DNA of 6,944 nt from Caulobacter sp. (GCA_014378155.1 JACMOF010000524.1:1-6944); one strand, 5' to 3'; numbered from the stretch's first letter, positions 1 to 6,538 are shown. Program-made: numbers and translations. The notes: a model not told the origin generated them from the letters alone.

Positions 1-92
1 CCTTGCCCGACGAGGCCAAGCTCGCGACATGGGAAGGCGACGACAATCAGTGGGCGCGGCTTATGTCCTCGCTGCCGCTGGTACCGGCTTAG
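1..92 (+). CDS. 3' end of an unrecognised protein-coding gene (partial)
   Basis: An open frame (codons from position 3) enters from the left edge and ends at TAG 90-92. The visible 29 residues run from LPDEAKLATW to LMSSLPLVPA, with normal high-GC codon choice. The piece is too short to assign a family, and no motif is recognisable. It is followed by a 110-base gap before the next start. That gap contains an 8-base palindrome, ACCCGGGT at 113-120, but no clear terminator with a T tract. It could be chance read-through of a non-coding edge, but the amino acid composition looks genuine. Confidence 0.45.
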   Translation, partial: LPDEAKLATWEGDDNQWARLMSSLPLVPA

Positions 93-202
93 AATTCCGC
101 GCTGAGCAGCAGACCCGGGTTGCGCCGCGGCTGACCTGAGCTTGGCCGGTAAACTCATGGGCCGTCTTGGTTGGGGCGATTATCAGAGGTAGATTCTGAG
201 AT

Positions 203-670
203 ATGGAAACGAAGTTTGTCAGCTTGGGCTGCGTTTGCCAGCCCCATGCTCAGATTGAACGGACCGGCATGGTGGCGCCTGGGTTCTTCGACCTCCTCGG
301 CTCATCCTGGGCTGACCTGATCCGCGTGCTGCGCAACCCTCACGACGATTCAGGACTCGACGCCATCGCGTGGGGCGACAGAAGTTCAGTGCGCGGCAGG
401 GAGTCTGGCCTGATCATGCACCACGAATTTCCCCGCGACGAAGCCGGCCGGGTGATCATCACCGATGAAGGCCGAGCGCTGTGCGCGGCGCGCCTGAGGC
501 GGAGGATGAAGCGTTTCCTGGCGCTGAAGGGGGACGTCACCTTTGTGCGACTCGGCGGGGGTAGAGTCGCCGATCGAGGTGAACCCCTACCGGTTCGCGT
601 GAAGAAAAATGCGTCAAAACAAAAGGTTAGAGCTCAAGGCCTGACGGAGTCAGGTCGGGAAATGCTCTAG
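203..670 (+). CDS. DUF1796-like putative cysteine peptidase, C-terminus probably lost
   Basis: The N-terminal ~116 of 155 residues resemble DUF1796 (putative papain-like cysteine peptidase). They show the opening SLGCVC (residues 7-12, candidate nucleophile Cys12), a following FFD (28-30), a central HHEFP (73-77, candidate His) and the block MKRFLALKGDVTFVRL (102-117). Members of this family usually continue well beyond the FVR strand. Here the tail (about residue 118 on) is unlike the family. The last ~22 residues are simply a translation of an AT-richer palindromic repeat (about 603-670), ending at a TAG inside it. A run of five G at 557-561 precedes the change. With one G fewer, the frame would read VESPIEVNPYRFA and stop at TGA 600-602, just before the repeat. 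Either a frameshift or a repeat insertion may have truncated the gene. The start ATG at 203 has only a distant AGAGG (185-189). The biological role of the family is not established. The family assignment is from memory and moderately sure; whether the product is functional is doubtful. Confidence 0.55.
   Translation: METKFVSLGCVCQPHAQIERTGMVAPGFFDLLGSSWADLIRVLRNPHDDSGLDAIAWGDRSSVRGRESGLIMHHEFPRDEAGRVIITDEGRALCAARLRRRMKRFLALKGDVTFVRLGGGRVADRGEPLPVRVKKNASKQKVRAQGLTESGREML
603..670. repeat. Alphaproteobacterial palindromic intergenic repeat
   Basis: The left part, AAAAATGCGTCAAAACAAAA (605-624), is followed by TTAGAGC, a hairpin core and GCTCTAG. Short elements of this shape (a conserved AAAATGCGTCAAAAC lead, then TAGAGC...GCTCTA arms) are, as I recall, common near gene ends in Caulobacter and other Alphaproteobacteria. 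The arms here are TAGAGC 628-633 and GCTCTA 664-669, with an inner stem CCTGAC 640-645 / GTCAGG 649-654. The left arm between them (TCAAGG) does not complement the right (TCGGGAAAT), so the copy appears degenerate. It is clearly more AT-rich on its left side than its surroundings. It overlaps the last codons of the small gene on + and the stop codon of paoC on -. No second copy is seen in this window. Confidence 0.7.
613..669 (-). terminator. Possible terminator of the paoABC operon within the palindromic repeat
   Basis: Read on the minus strand, the transcript leaving paoC meets AGAGC, then the perfect 6-bp stem CCTGAC / GTCAGG with a 3-base loop, then GCTCT, followed closely by a T-rich stretch (CCTTTTGTTTTG, about 615-626 on +). 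A GC stem followed by U-rich RNA is the intrinsic terminator layout, although the T tract is interrupted and starts some 14 bases past the inner stem. The outer arms overlap the paoC stop codon. Termination is inferred from the sequence only. Confidence 0.45.
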
Positions 671-2859
671 GCGACCCGCGGCAGCCGATCGAGAAGCTTG
701 TCGAGCGTGACCGGATAGTGCCGTACCCGTACGCCGGTGGCGTTGTGGACGGCATTGGCGACAGCGGCGGCGACCCCGCATATGCCCAGCTCTCCAACGC
801 CCTTGGCCTTCATCGGCGAGGACATCGGGTCTGTTTCGTCAAGGAAGATCACTTCCTGGTGCGGAATGTCGGCATGCACGGGCACTTCGTAGCCGGCCAG
901 GTCGTGATTGACGAAGAAGCCCAGCCGTTTATCGACGACCAACTCTTCCATCAGAGCGCCGCCAACGCCCATGGTCATGGCGCCAATCACCTGACTGCGA
1001 GCCGACTTGGGGTTCAGGATCCGCCCCGCCGCGCAGACGGCCAGCATCCGCCGCACGCGGATCTCGCCCGTGGCCGCATCGACCCCGACCTCAACGAAGT
1101 GCGCGCCGAACGTCGATTGCTGGTGGGTCTTGGCCAGGTCGCCATATTCCATTTTGTCCTCAGCCGTCAGCCCCGCCTTGCCTGCGGCCTGGGCCAGGGG
1201 GAGGCTGCGTCCGCCGGCGCTGACCTGGCTGTCGGCGAATTTCGCCAGGCTCGGATCGAAACCCAGCTTTTGCGCAACGGCTTCGCGCAACTTGACGCAA
1301 GCGGCGTAGACGCCAGCGGTCGAACTGTTGCCGCCCCATTGGCCGCCAGAGCCCGACGAAACCGGGAAAGAGGAGTCGCCGAGCTTCACCGAGACCTGAC
1401 TGAGCGGCACGCCCATCATCTCGGCGGCCGTCTGGGCGATGATCGTATAGCTGCCCGTGCCGATGTCGGTCATATCGGTCTCGACCGTCACCACGCCGTC
1501 CTTGTCCAGGCGTACACGCGCGGCGGAGGTCATGGTCAGGTTGTTGCGGAAGGCGGCCGCGACGCCCACGCCGACCAACCAACGCCCGTCGCGGGTCTGG
1601 GCCGGCGCGCGGCGCTTCGCCCAGCCGAACCGGTCGGCCCCGGTGCGCAGGCACTGGATCAACTGCCGTTGGGAGAAGGGGCGCTCGGGCTTTTCCGGAT
1701 CGACCTGGGTGTCGTTGAGGATGCGCAGCGCGACGGGGTCGATGCCCAGCTTCTCGGCCAGTTCGTCCATGGCCACTTCCAGAGCCATCAGGCCAGGGGC
1801 CTCGCCTGGCGCGCGCATGGCGTTGCCCTCGGGCAGATCCAGCACCGCAAGACGGGTGGTCATCAAGCGATTGGCCCCCGCATAGAGCAAGCGGGTCTGC
1901 TGGACGGCGTCCTCGGGACCGCCGCCCTCCAGATCGCCAGACCAGGTCCCGTGGCCGATCGCCGTGAGCTTGCCCTCCTTCGTCGCGCCAAGGCGGATGC
2001 GCTGGATCGTGGCGGGCCGATGGGTGGTGTTGTTGAAGATCAAGGGGCGAGTCAGGGCCAGCTTCACCGGCCGGCGGGCCGCGCGGGCCCCGAGCGCGGC
2101 AAGGATGGCGTCGGCGCGCACGAAGAGCTTGCCGCCAAACCCGCCGCCGATGAAGGGTGACACAAGTCGGACGTTCGCCTTGGGGATGCCGAGCGTCTGG
2201 GCCACGTCGCCCACGCTCCAGGCGATCATCTGGTTGGACGTCCACAAGGTCAGCTTGTCACCATTCCAGATGGCGATCGAGGCATGCGGCTCCATCATCG
2301 CATGGCTCTGGTCGGGCGTGACGTAGGTCTCGTCCAGTTGCACGGGCGCGGCGGCGAAGGCGGTCGCGAAATCGCCGACGACGGCGTCGGCGCTATCCTT
2401 GGGCCGGGTCGCGCCGGGCTTGGCCTGGGCGAGGTCGAAACGGCCCTGGGCGCGGGCATAGTCGACCTTCACGAGCGAGGCGGCGGCGCGCGCCTGTTCG
2501 AAGGTCTCGGCGACGACCACGGCGATCGCCTGGTGGTAGTGTTCGATCTCGGGGCCGCCCAGGAGTTTGGCGGTGTTGAATCTGCCCTTGCCGAGCTTGC
2601 CGGCATTGGCCGCCGTGACGATGGCCAGGACGCCGGGCGCGGCCAGGGCTTTGGACGTGTCCATCGACGTGATCCTGCCCTTGGCGATCGCCGCGCCGAT
2701 CACAAATCCATAGACGGGGCTGGGGGCCACGTCGTGGTGTTCATAGGCGTAGGTCGCCAGGCCGCTAGTCTTGTGCGGACCATCGATGCGGTCGGTGGAC
2801 TTGCCGATGATCTTTAGCTGATCGATCGGATTGGTGGTGGCGGGCGTGTCGAACTTCAT
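667..2859 (-). CDS. paoC: Periplasmic aldehyde oxidoreductase, molybdenum-cofactor subunit PaoC
   Basis: This is the large catalytic subunit of a xanthine dehydrogenase-family enzyme that oxidises aldehydes to carboxylic acids with water as oxygen source. Its 730 residues match the E. coli PaoC length (~732). Visible motifs in order: an N-terminal hammerhead domain (about 15-140), TPDQSHAMMEPHA (181-193), the cofactor-binding GGGFGGK (238-244), NAMRAPGEAPG (346-356), AAFRNN with Arg438 (matching the substrate-site Arg440 of PaoC), a Ser/Gly-rich loop SSGSGGQWGG (501-510), and GVGELG with Glu690, the expected catalytic base (PaoC Glu692). The constant offset of two for both residues supports the match. 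The ATG lies 4 bases after the paoB stop, with a weak AAGGG upstream, so it is probably translationally coupled. It carries no signal peptide, which fits co-export on the Tat signal of PaoA. Its TAG shares the palindrome CTAG (667-670) with the stop of the convergent gene. Substrate cannot be told from sequence; aromatic aldehydes are known for the E. coli enzyme. Confidence 0.93.
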   Translation of the reverse strand: MKFDTPATTNPIDQLKIIGKSTDRIDGPHKTSGLATYAYEHHDVAPSPVYGFVIGAAIAKGRITSMDTSKALAAPGVLAIVTAANAGKLGKGRFNTAKLLGGPEIEHYHQAIAVVVAETFEQARAAASLVKVDYARAQGRFDLAQAKPGATRPKDSADAVVGDFATAFAAAPVQLDETYVTPDQSHAMMEPHASIAIWNGDKLTLWTSNQMIAWSVGDVAQTLGIPKANVRLVSPFIGGGFGGKLFVRADAILAALGARAARRPVKLALTRPLIFNNTTHRPATIQRIRLGATKEGKLTAIGHGTWSGDLEGGGPEDAVQQTRLLYAGANRLMTTRLAVLDLPEGNAMRAPGEAPGLMALEVAMDELAEKLGIDPVALRILNDTQVDPEKPERPFSQRQLIQCLRTGADRFGWAKRRAPAQTRDGRWLVGVGVAAAFRNNLTMTSAARVRLDKDGVVTVETDMTDIGTGSYTIIAQTAAEMMGVPLSQVSVKLGDSSFPVSSGSGGQWGGNSSTAGVYAACVKLREAVAQKLGFDPSLAKFADSQVSAGGRSLPLAQAAGKAGLTAEDKMEYGDLAKTHQQSTFGAHFVEVGVDAATGEIRVRRMLAVCAAGRILNPKSARSQVIGAMTMGVGGALMEELVVDKRLGFFVNHDLAGYEVPVHADIPHQEVIFLDETDPMSSPMKAKGVGELGICGVAAAVANAVHNATGVRVRHYPVTLDKLLDRLPRVA

Positions 2860-2863
2860 GGCG

Positions 2864-3811
2864 TCAGGCCCTTGCTTGCGCCAACACCGCGCCGAGCGTG
2901 CGCTCGACCAGGGTCAGCTTGTAGGCGTTGTCCGGCGTGGTCTTGGCCCCCGACAGCAGCAGGTCGGCCGTCGGCTTGGCGCCGCGCCGCAGCTGCGCTT
3001 CGGCCGCCTCGACGCGCCACGGCTTGTGGGCGACGCCGCCGACCGCCACGCGACCCGAGCCGTCGCGCTGAACGATGGCGGCCACCGACACCAGGGCGAA
3101 GGCGTAGGAGGCCCGGTCGCGGACCTTTTGATAGATATGCACCCCGCCGATCGGCTTGGGCAGGGTCACGGCCGTGATCAGCTCGCCCGGCGCCAGCGCG
3201 GTCTCCAGATGCGGCGTGGCGCCTGGCAGGCGGTGGAAGTCGGCGATCGGGATCGTGCGGACGGCGCCGTCCGGCTTGACGGTCTCCACCTCGGCGCCCA
3301 GGGCGCGCATGGCCACGGCCATGTCGCTGGGGTGGGTGGCGATGCAGGCCTCGCTGGTCCCCAGCACGGCGTGCGAGCGGGTGAAGCCGCCGATCGCCGA
3401 GCAGCCGGCGCCGGGCATGCGCTTGTTGCATGGCATGTTGGTGTCGTAGAAATAGGGACAGCGGGTGCGCTGCAGAAGATTCCCCGCCGTCGTGGCCTTG
3501 TTGCGCAGCTGTCCGGACGCGCCAGCCAGGAGGGCGCGGCTGAGCACCGCGTAGTCGCGGCGCACGCGCTTGTCGGCCGCCAGATCGGTATTGCGGACCA
3601 GGGCTCCGATGCGGAGGCCGCCGTCGGGTGTCTTGTCGATCTTGTCCAGCGCCAATCCGTTGACGTCGATCAGATGTCGAGGCGTTTCGATCTGCAGCTT
3701 CATCAAGTCGAGCAGATTGGTGCCACCGGCGATGAACTTGGCGCCGGGCTTGCGAGCCGCCGCAGCGGCCTCGGCGGGGGAGCGGACCCGCTCGTAGGTG
3801 AAGGCTTTCAT
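2864..3811 (-). CDS. paoB: Periplasmic aldehyde oxidoreductase, FAD-binding subunit PaoB with 4Fe-4S insertion
   Basis: This 315-residue medium subunit of the molybdo-flavo-iron-sulphur complex passes electrons from the 2Fe-2S clusters of PaoA to FAD. The FAD site is seen as [13 protein letters not shown] (26-38) and [14 protein letters not shown] (106-119), followed by the C-terminal CO-dehydrogenase-flavoprotein domain. The insertion at about 118-156 carries four cysteines (Cys118, Cys128, Cys137, Cys156). In E. coli PaoB and in 4-hydroxybenzoyl-CoA reductase, such an insertion binds an extra 4Fe-4S cluster, so the same is expected here. Its ATG overlaps the paoA stop in an ATGA, with a strong Shine-Dalgarno GGGGAGGA (3816-3823 on +) inside the end of paoA. 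This coupling points to equal synthesis of the subunits. It carries no export signal and would be carried to the periplasm with PaoA. Confidence 0.93.
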   Translation of the reverse strand: MKAFTYERVRSPAEAAAAARKPGAKFIAGGTNLLDLMKLQIETPRHLIDVNGLALDKIDKTPDGGLRIGALVRNTDLAADKRVRRDYAVLSRALLAGASGQLRNKATTAGNLLQRTRCPYFYDTNMPCNKRMPGAGCSAIGGFTRSHAVLGTSEACIATHPSDMAVAMRALGAEVETVKPDGAVRTIPIADFHRLPGATPHLETALAPGELITAVTLPKPIGGVHIYQKVRDRASYAFALVSVAAIVQRDGSGRVAVGGVAHKPWRVEAAEAQLRRGAKPTADLLLSGAKTTPDNAYKLTLVERTLGAVLAQARA

Positions 3812-4440
3812 GCCGTCCTCCCCGCCACTTCGGTGATGGCCTCGACGATGTTGGAATAGGCGCCGCAGCGACAGATGTTGCCGCTCATCCGCTCTCGCAG
3901 CTCTTCTCCGCTCACCTCAGGCGAGGCGGTCAGGTCGGCGCTGACGTGGCTGGGGATCCCGGCCTTGATCTCGTCCAGCACGGCGACCGCCGAGCAGATC
4001 TGGCCCGGCGTGCAGTAGCCGCACTGATAGCCGTCGTGCTTGACGAAGGCGGCCTGCATCGGGTGCAGCCTGTCCGGCGCGCCCAGGCCCTCAATGGTGG
4101 TCACGCGGTCGCCCTCGTGCATCACCGCCAAGCTCAGGCAGGAATTGATCCGCCGCCCCTCCACGATCACCGTACAGGCCCCGCACTGGCCGTGGTCACA
4201 GCCCTTCTTGGTGCCGGTCAGCTTCAGGTGCTCGCGCAGGGCGTCAAGCAGGGTGGTGCGGGTGTCGAGCTCGAGTGTCTGGGGCTTGCCGTTGATTTCG
4301 AACGAGACCTTGGCGAGCACCGGAGCATCGGCGTTCGAAGCCGCCGTGGCGGCCAAGGGGGACGCCGTCGCCGCGGCCGAGGCCGCGCCCGCGGCCACCA
4401 GGCAACGGCGGGAAATGGAGGGCGTTTCGATGGGAGGCAT
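3808..4440 (-). CDS. paoA: Periplasmic aldehyde oxidoreductase, 2Fe-2S subunit PaoA with Tat signal
   Basis: This small subunit carries two 2Fe-2S clusters. With the start at 4440 it has 210 residues (E. coli PaoA ~229). The N-terminus holds a twin-arginine motif SRRCLV (Arg11-Arg12) followed by an Ala-rich hydrophobic stretch (15-34). It is therefore a Tat signal that would export the folded, cofactor-loaded PaoABC complex. The plant-type ferredoxin cluster uses Cys81, Cys86, Cys89 and Cys101 ([10 protein letters not shown]). The second, helical-domain cluster uses Cys140, Cys143 (QCGYC), Cys190 and Cys192 (NICRC). An open frame extends upstream to an ATG at 4698, but that extension is low-complexity, not family-like, and would bury the Tat signal. 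The ATGs at 4494 and 4491 lack a ribosome site. At 4440 an AGGA lies about 12 bases upstream, which is weak but the best choice. It is first in the operon paoA-paoB-paoC. No paoD (XdhC-like cofactor chaperone) follows within the window. Confidence 0.92.
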   Translation of the reverse strand: MPPIETPSISRRCLVAAGAASAAATASPLAATAASNADAPVLAKVSFEINGKPQTLELDTRTTLLDALREHLKLTGTKKGCDHGQCGACTVIVEGRRINSCLSLAVMHEGDRVTTIEGLGAPDRLHPMQAAFVKHDGYQCGYCTPGQICSAVAVLDEIKAGIPSHVSADLTASPEVSGEELRERMSGNICRCGAYSNIVEAITEVAGRTA

Positions 4441-4646
4441 GTGGCGCTCTGATCCTGTTTGCCAACCCGACGGCAGCTTCCGTTGCCGCATCATTGGCGC
4501 GGGTTGGGGGGAAACGCACGGCGAAAGCTTCGGTGCTGCGCGGCTAACAGAAAATACCTGAGCCCGCCCAGTCTGAACGGCCAAAGAGCCTAGATTTTGA
4601 CCCTTGCGCTCGGTGTCTTGCCTGAACGCGCACGGCCGATGCTCCA

Positions 4647-4665
4647 GCGCCGCGAAATGCGGCGC
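4647..4665. repeat. Perfect inverted repeat (7-bp arms, 5-base loop)
   Basis: GCGCCGC (4647-4653), loop GAAAT, and GCGGCGC (4659-4665) pair perfectly. It sits in the middle of the divergent region, about 200 bases upstream of paoA and about 115 upstream of the amine oxidase start. No T tract follows on either strand, so it is not an obvious terminator. It may be an operator, a leader-RNA hairpin or a chance GC-rich palindrome. Confidence 0.5.
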
Positions 4666-4756
4666 GGGTTGCCAGCCTTGGCGGCGCCGGGCGGACAATC
4701 ATCCGGCGGCGGCGTCTTTGATTGACGCTCCGTGGGCATCCCTTTCGCATGGCGCT

Positions 4757-4772
4757 TGAACACGAGCGTTCA
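4757..4772. promoter_or_regulatory. Dyad TGAAC-N6-GTTCA just upstream of the amine oxidase ribosome site
   Basis: The arms TGAAC (4757-4761) and GTTCA (4768-4772) frame a 6-base spacer and end where the Shine-Dalgarno AGGAGG begins. This is a plausible operator position. It is not the GTTC-N7-GTTC direct repeat of the alphaproteobacterial SOS box. It is short enough to arise by chance. Confidence 0.3.
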
Positions 4773-4777
4773 GGAGG
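4772..4777 (+). promoter_or_regulatory. Strong ribosome binding site deciding the start at 4782
   Basis: A perfect AGGAGG lies 4 bases before the ATG at 4782. It shows that the Tat-signal frame at 4782, not the overlapping ATG at 4778 in the other frame, is the original start of the amine oxidase gene. Confidence 0.7.
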
Positions 4778-4781
4778 ATGC

Positions 4782-5308
4782 ATGCCGGTCAGTCGTCGCA
4801 GTTTCATTCACGGCATCGGCGCGCCCGGCGGTTACGGCGCCGCCTTCACCGCCATGCAGGCCTCTCGTTCGTGAAGGGCCCCAGCAACATGGTCTGGTAT
4901 CCCAGCTACGGCCTGCACACCAAGACCGGCGTGATCCTCGGGGCCTATGCTGGCGGCAAGGTGGCGGACCAACTTGCCAAACTCTCGCGCCCCGACCAGA
5001 TCGAGCACACCCGCAAGGTCATCGAGGCGATGCACCCAGCCTGCGGCCAATTGCTGGAAAAGCCGCTGCAGGTGCAATGGGAGGCGGCGCCCTACACCCT
5101 GGGCATCGGCGTCGGCTGGGCCAGCGACGACGAGCCCGACTATCACCTGCTGGGCCAGCCCGACGGGCCGATCCACTTCGCCGACGAATATCTCAGCCAT
5201 GTCGACGCCTGGCTGGAGGGCGCGATCCGCGCGGCCCACCGCGCCATCGTCATGCTCGACGCCCAGCACCGCAAGGGCCAGCCCGTGAGCGCTCAGCGGA
5301 TGATCTGA
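4782..5308 (+). pseudogene. Tat-exported flavin monoamine oxidase, internally deleted and frameshifted
   Basis: Two pieces of one gene lie in different frames. The first (ATG 4782, after AGGAGG) reads MPVSRRSFIHGIG...AAFTAMQA, a twin-arginine signal with SRRSFI, then hits TGA at 4872-4874 after 30 codons. The second frame, open from about 4859 to TGA 5306-5308, reads GGLSFVKGPSNMVWYPSYGL and onward. It includes LHTKTGVILGAYAGG and, near the end, GPIHFADEYLSH...AWLEGAIRAAHRAI. That is the C-terminal region of bacterial flavin-containing amine oxidases, including the final FAD-contacting segment. Intact relatives have roughly 500 or more residues. Here only about 28 plus 149 remain, so some 350 residues are missing, including the N-terminal dinucleotide-binding GxGxxG and most of the substrate domain. 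The join lies near CAGGCCTCTCG (4857-4867). FAD and substrate binding would be abolished. The gene diverges from paoA and converges on the ROK regulator. The C-terminal frame alone lacks a plausible start. An assembly error at this point is the main alternative. Confidence 0.85.
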
Positions 5309-5313
5309 TCCGC
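5296..5313. terminator. Small inverted repeat between convergent genes, possible weak terminator
   Basis: GCGGAT (5296-5301) and ATCCGC (5308-5313) pair perfectly around the 6-base loop GATCTG. The hairpin spans the stop codon of the amine oxidase remnant and lies in the 15-base gap before the stop of the convergent ROK regulator. No T tract follows on either strand, so intrinsic termination is doubtful. Confidence 0.3.
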
Positions 5314-5323
5314 ACCCAAATGA

Positions 5324-6538
5324 TCAACCCTCGCCGGTCTTCCTCAAAGCGGCGCGGGACGGCAGGAGCTGGGCCATGAACGGTAGCAGGGCCGCCCCCA
5401 CCGCCGCCCCGTCGGCCGAGGTGGCGGCCCGTTCGACCGGAGCCAGGACAGGCATGTTCTCGACCCTGGCCAGGCGGGCGTTGACGGCGCCCACCAACCG
5501 GTCGAGCAGATCGGTGGGCAGACGGCCGCCGATATAGATGGCCTCTGGATTGAACACGCAGCTGATCCCCACGAAGGGCGAGACCAGCAGCCTGGCGCTG
5601 AGAACCAGCCAGTCCTCGACCAAGGCCTGACCCTCGGCGGACAGGTTGGCCAACTGGTCGGGGCGGTTGACCGTGACGCCGCCAGCTTCCAGGTGGGCGT
5701 AGAGCGCCGACAGCGACACCACTTCCTGCAGGGAGCGGGCCTCGGTCCTGGAGGAGCGGATGGGCAGGAAGCCGATCTCTCCGCTGCGGCCCTGCGCTCC
5801 GCGGAAGTAATTGCCCTCCACCACCATGCCTCCGCCCAGGCCCGACGAGATCAGCACGTAGAAGAAGCTGGGCTTGCGCAGGCCGTGGCCGAACTGCAGC
5901 TCGCCCAAGGCCGCGGCGGCGGCGTCGTTCTCGAGAAACACCGGCAGCGGCAGAATGCCGGCCAACAGCTTGCCGACATCGGCCGTGCTCCAGACGTCGT
6001 AGTTTTCTGGACGGTGCGGCAGGTCCACCCGGCCCAGGTCGTCGGGCAGGGCGACGCCGATGCCCGACAGGCGCGGCGGGCCGTCCTTCCAAGCCGCCAG
6101 CATCTCGTGGATCTTGACCTTGCAGAACCTGGCCACATCGTCCGGCAGCGGAAACTCGATCTCCTCGCTGGCCCGCGCCCGGACGACACCCATCAGGTCC
6201 AGCAGCACGACGGTGATGTGGTCACGGTCGATATTGACCCCGATCGACAGGCAGCCATCGGGATTGATCATCAGGTTCATGGCCGGCTGGCCGCGCGCCC
6301 CCTGCACTCGGCCAGCCTCCAGGATCAGCCCGTCGTCCAGCAGTCGCTTGGTGATGTTGGCGACCGCGGGCGGGGTCAAGCCGCTGATCTGGGCCAAGGT
6401 GACGCGGGTGATGGGGCTGTTGACCCGGATGGCCTGCAGGATGACCCGCTGGTTGTGGTCTCCGACCCGCTCCAGATTGGCGCCCGACAGGCTGGTCCCG
6501 GCGGTGCGCTTTCGGTCCGACTTCCGCGAGGCTTCCAA
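5324..6538 (-). CDS. ROK-family transcriptional regulator lacking the zinc cysteine cluster
   Basis: This is a 404-residue sugar-responsive DNA-binding regulator of the NagC/Mlc/XylR type. A winged helix-turn-helix lies at about 28-85 (TRVTLAQISGLTPPAVANIT, 44-63, then a wing ending GARGQPAMNL). It is followed by a ROK domain with IGVNIDRDHITVVLLDLMG (99-117), FLENDAAAAALGE (201-213) and the signature ISSGLGGG...GAQGRSGEIG (230-255). In most ROK proteins GEIG is followed by His and a Cys-rich zinc motif (CxCGxxGC). Here the sequence is GEIGFLPI and no cysteine follows until Cys327, so zinc binding and the usual sugar-contacting His are missing. The start is a TTG at 6538 with a weak GGAAAG upstream. 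An in-frame TAG lies 39 bases further upstream and no ATG or GTG lies between. The lysine/arginine-rich first ~15 residues could also be a mis-extension. It diverges from a ROK kinase gene, which it probably controls along with itself. The effector is unknown. Confidence 0.9.
   Translation of the reverse strand: MEASRKSDRKRTAGTSLSGANLERVGDHNQRVILQAIRVNSPITRVTLAQISGLTPPAVANITKRLLDDGLILEAGRVQGARGQPAMNLMINPDGCLSIGVNIDRDHITVVLLDLMGVVRARASEEIEFPLPDDVARFCKVKIHEMLAAWKDGPPRLSGIGVALPDDLGRVDLPHRPENYDVWSTADVGKLLAGILPLPVFLENDAAAAALGELQFGHGLRKPSFFYVLISSGLGGGMVVEGNYFRGAQGRSGEIGFLPIRSSRTEARSLQEVVSLSALYAHLEAGGVTVNRPDQLANLSAEGQALVEDWLVLSARLLVSPFVGISCVFNPEAIYIGGRLPTDLLDRLVGAVNARLARVENMPVLAPVERAATSADGAAVGAALLPFMAQLLPSRAALRKTGEG

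Larger units (their letters stand above)
4441..4781. promoter_or_regulatory. Divergent intergenic region between paoA and the amine oxidase remnant
   Basis: These 341 bases should hold the promoters of the pao operon (-) and of the broken amine oxidase gene (+). A TTGACG at 4722-4727 resembles a -35 box for the rightward gene, but no good -10 box follows at the usual distance. On the minus strand a TATTTT (about 4551-4556) is a possible -10 for pao, with no convincing -35. The hexamer TGAACG occurs at 4574-4579 and 4623-4628, and its complement CGTTCA at 4767-4772. These could be half sites for a shared regulator. A perfect hairpin lies at 4647-4665. Open frames here lack coding character. 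All promoter calls are weak. Confidence 0.45.

Noticed and set aside
93..202. Terminator or small RNA between the first two genes
   Set aside because: Only the short palindrome ACCCGGGT (113-120) is present, with no T tract or extended stem.
603..670. CRISPR repeat or insertion-sequence end
   Set aside because: There is a single copy, with no spacers, no transposase and no target-site duplication seen; it fits a small palindromic intergenic repeat instead.
718..2160. A long open frame (480 codons) on the + strand opposite paoC
   Set aside because: It is the antisense shadow of a well-supported gene in GC-rich DNA. Its protein is rich in Arg, Gly, His and Ala with no family motif.
2831..3859. 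A long + strand open frame opposite paoB
   Set aside because: Same shadow effect; low-complexity composition, and it crosses the paoA-paoB and paoB-paoC gene junctions without coding character.
4441..4698. An N-terminal extension of paoA to an ATG at 4698
   Set aside because: It would bury the Tat signal and its sequence is not family-like; ATG 4440 gives the normal PaoA layout.
4757..4772. SOS (LexA) box upstream of the amine oxidase remnant
   Set aside because: The alphaproteobacterial box is a direct repeat GTTC-N7-GTTC. Here the halves are inverted.
4778..4861. ATG at 4778 as start of a 176-residue intact protein ending at 5308
   Set aside because: The first ~28 residues are Arg/His-rich frame-shifted reading of the Tat signal coding DNA, and the ATG overlaps the edge of the ribosome site that serves the ATG at 4782.
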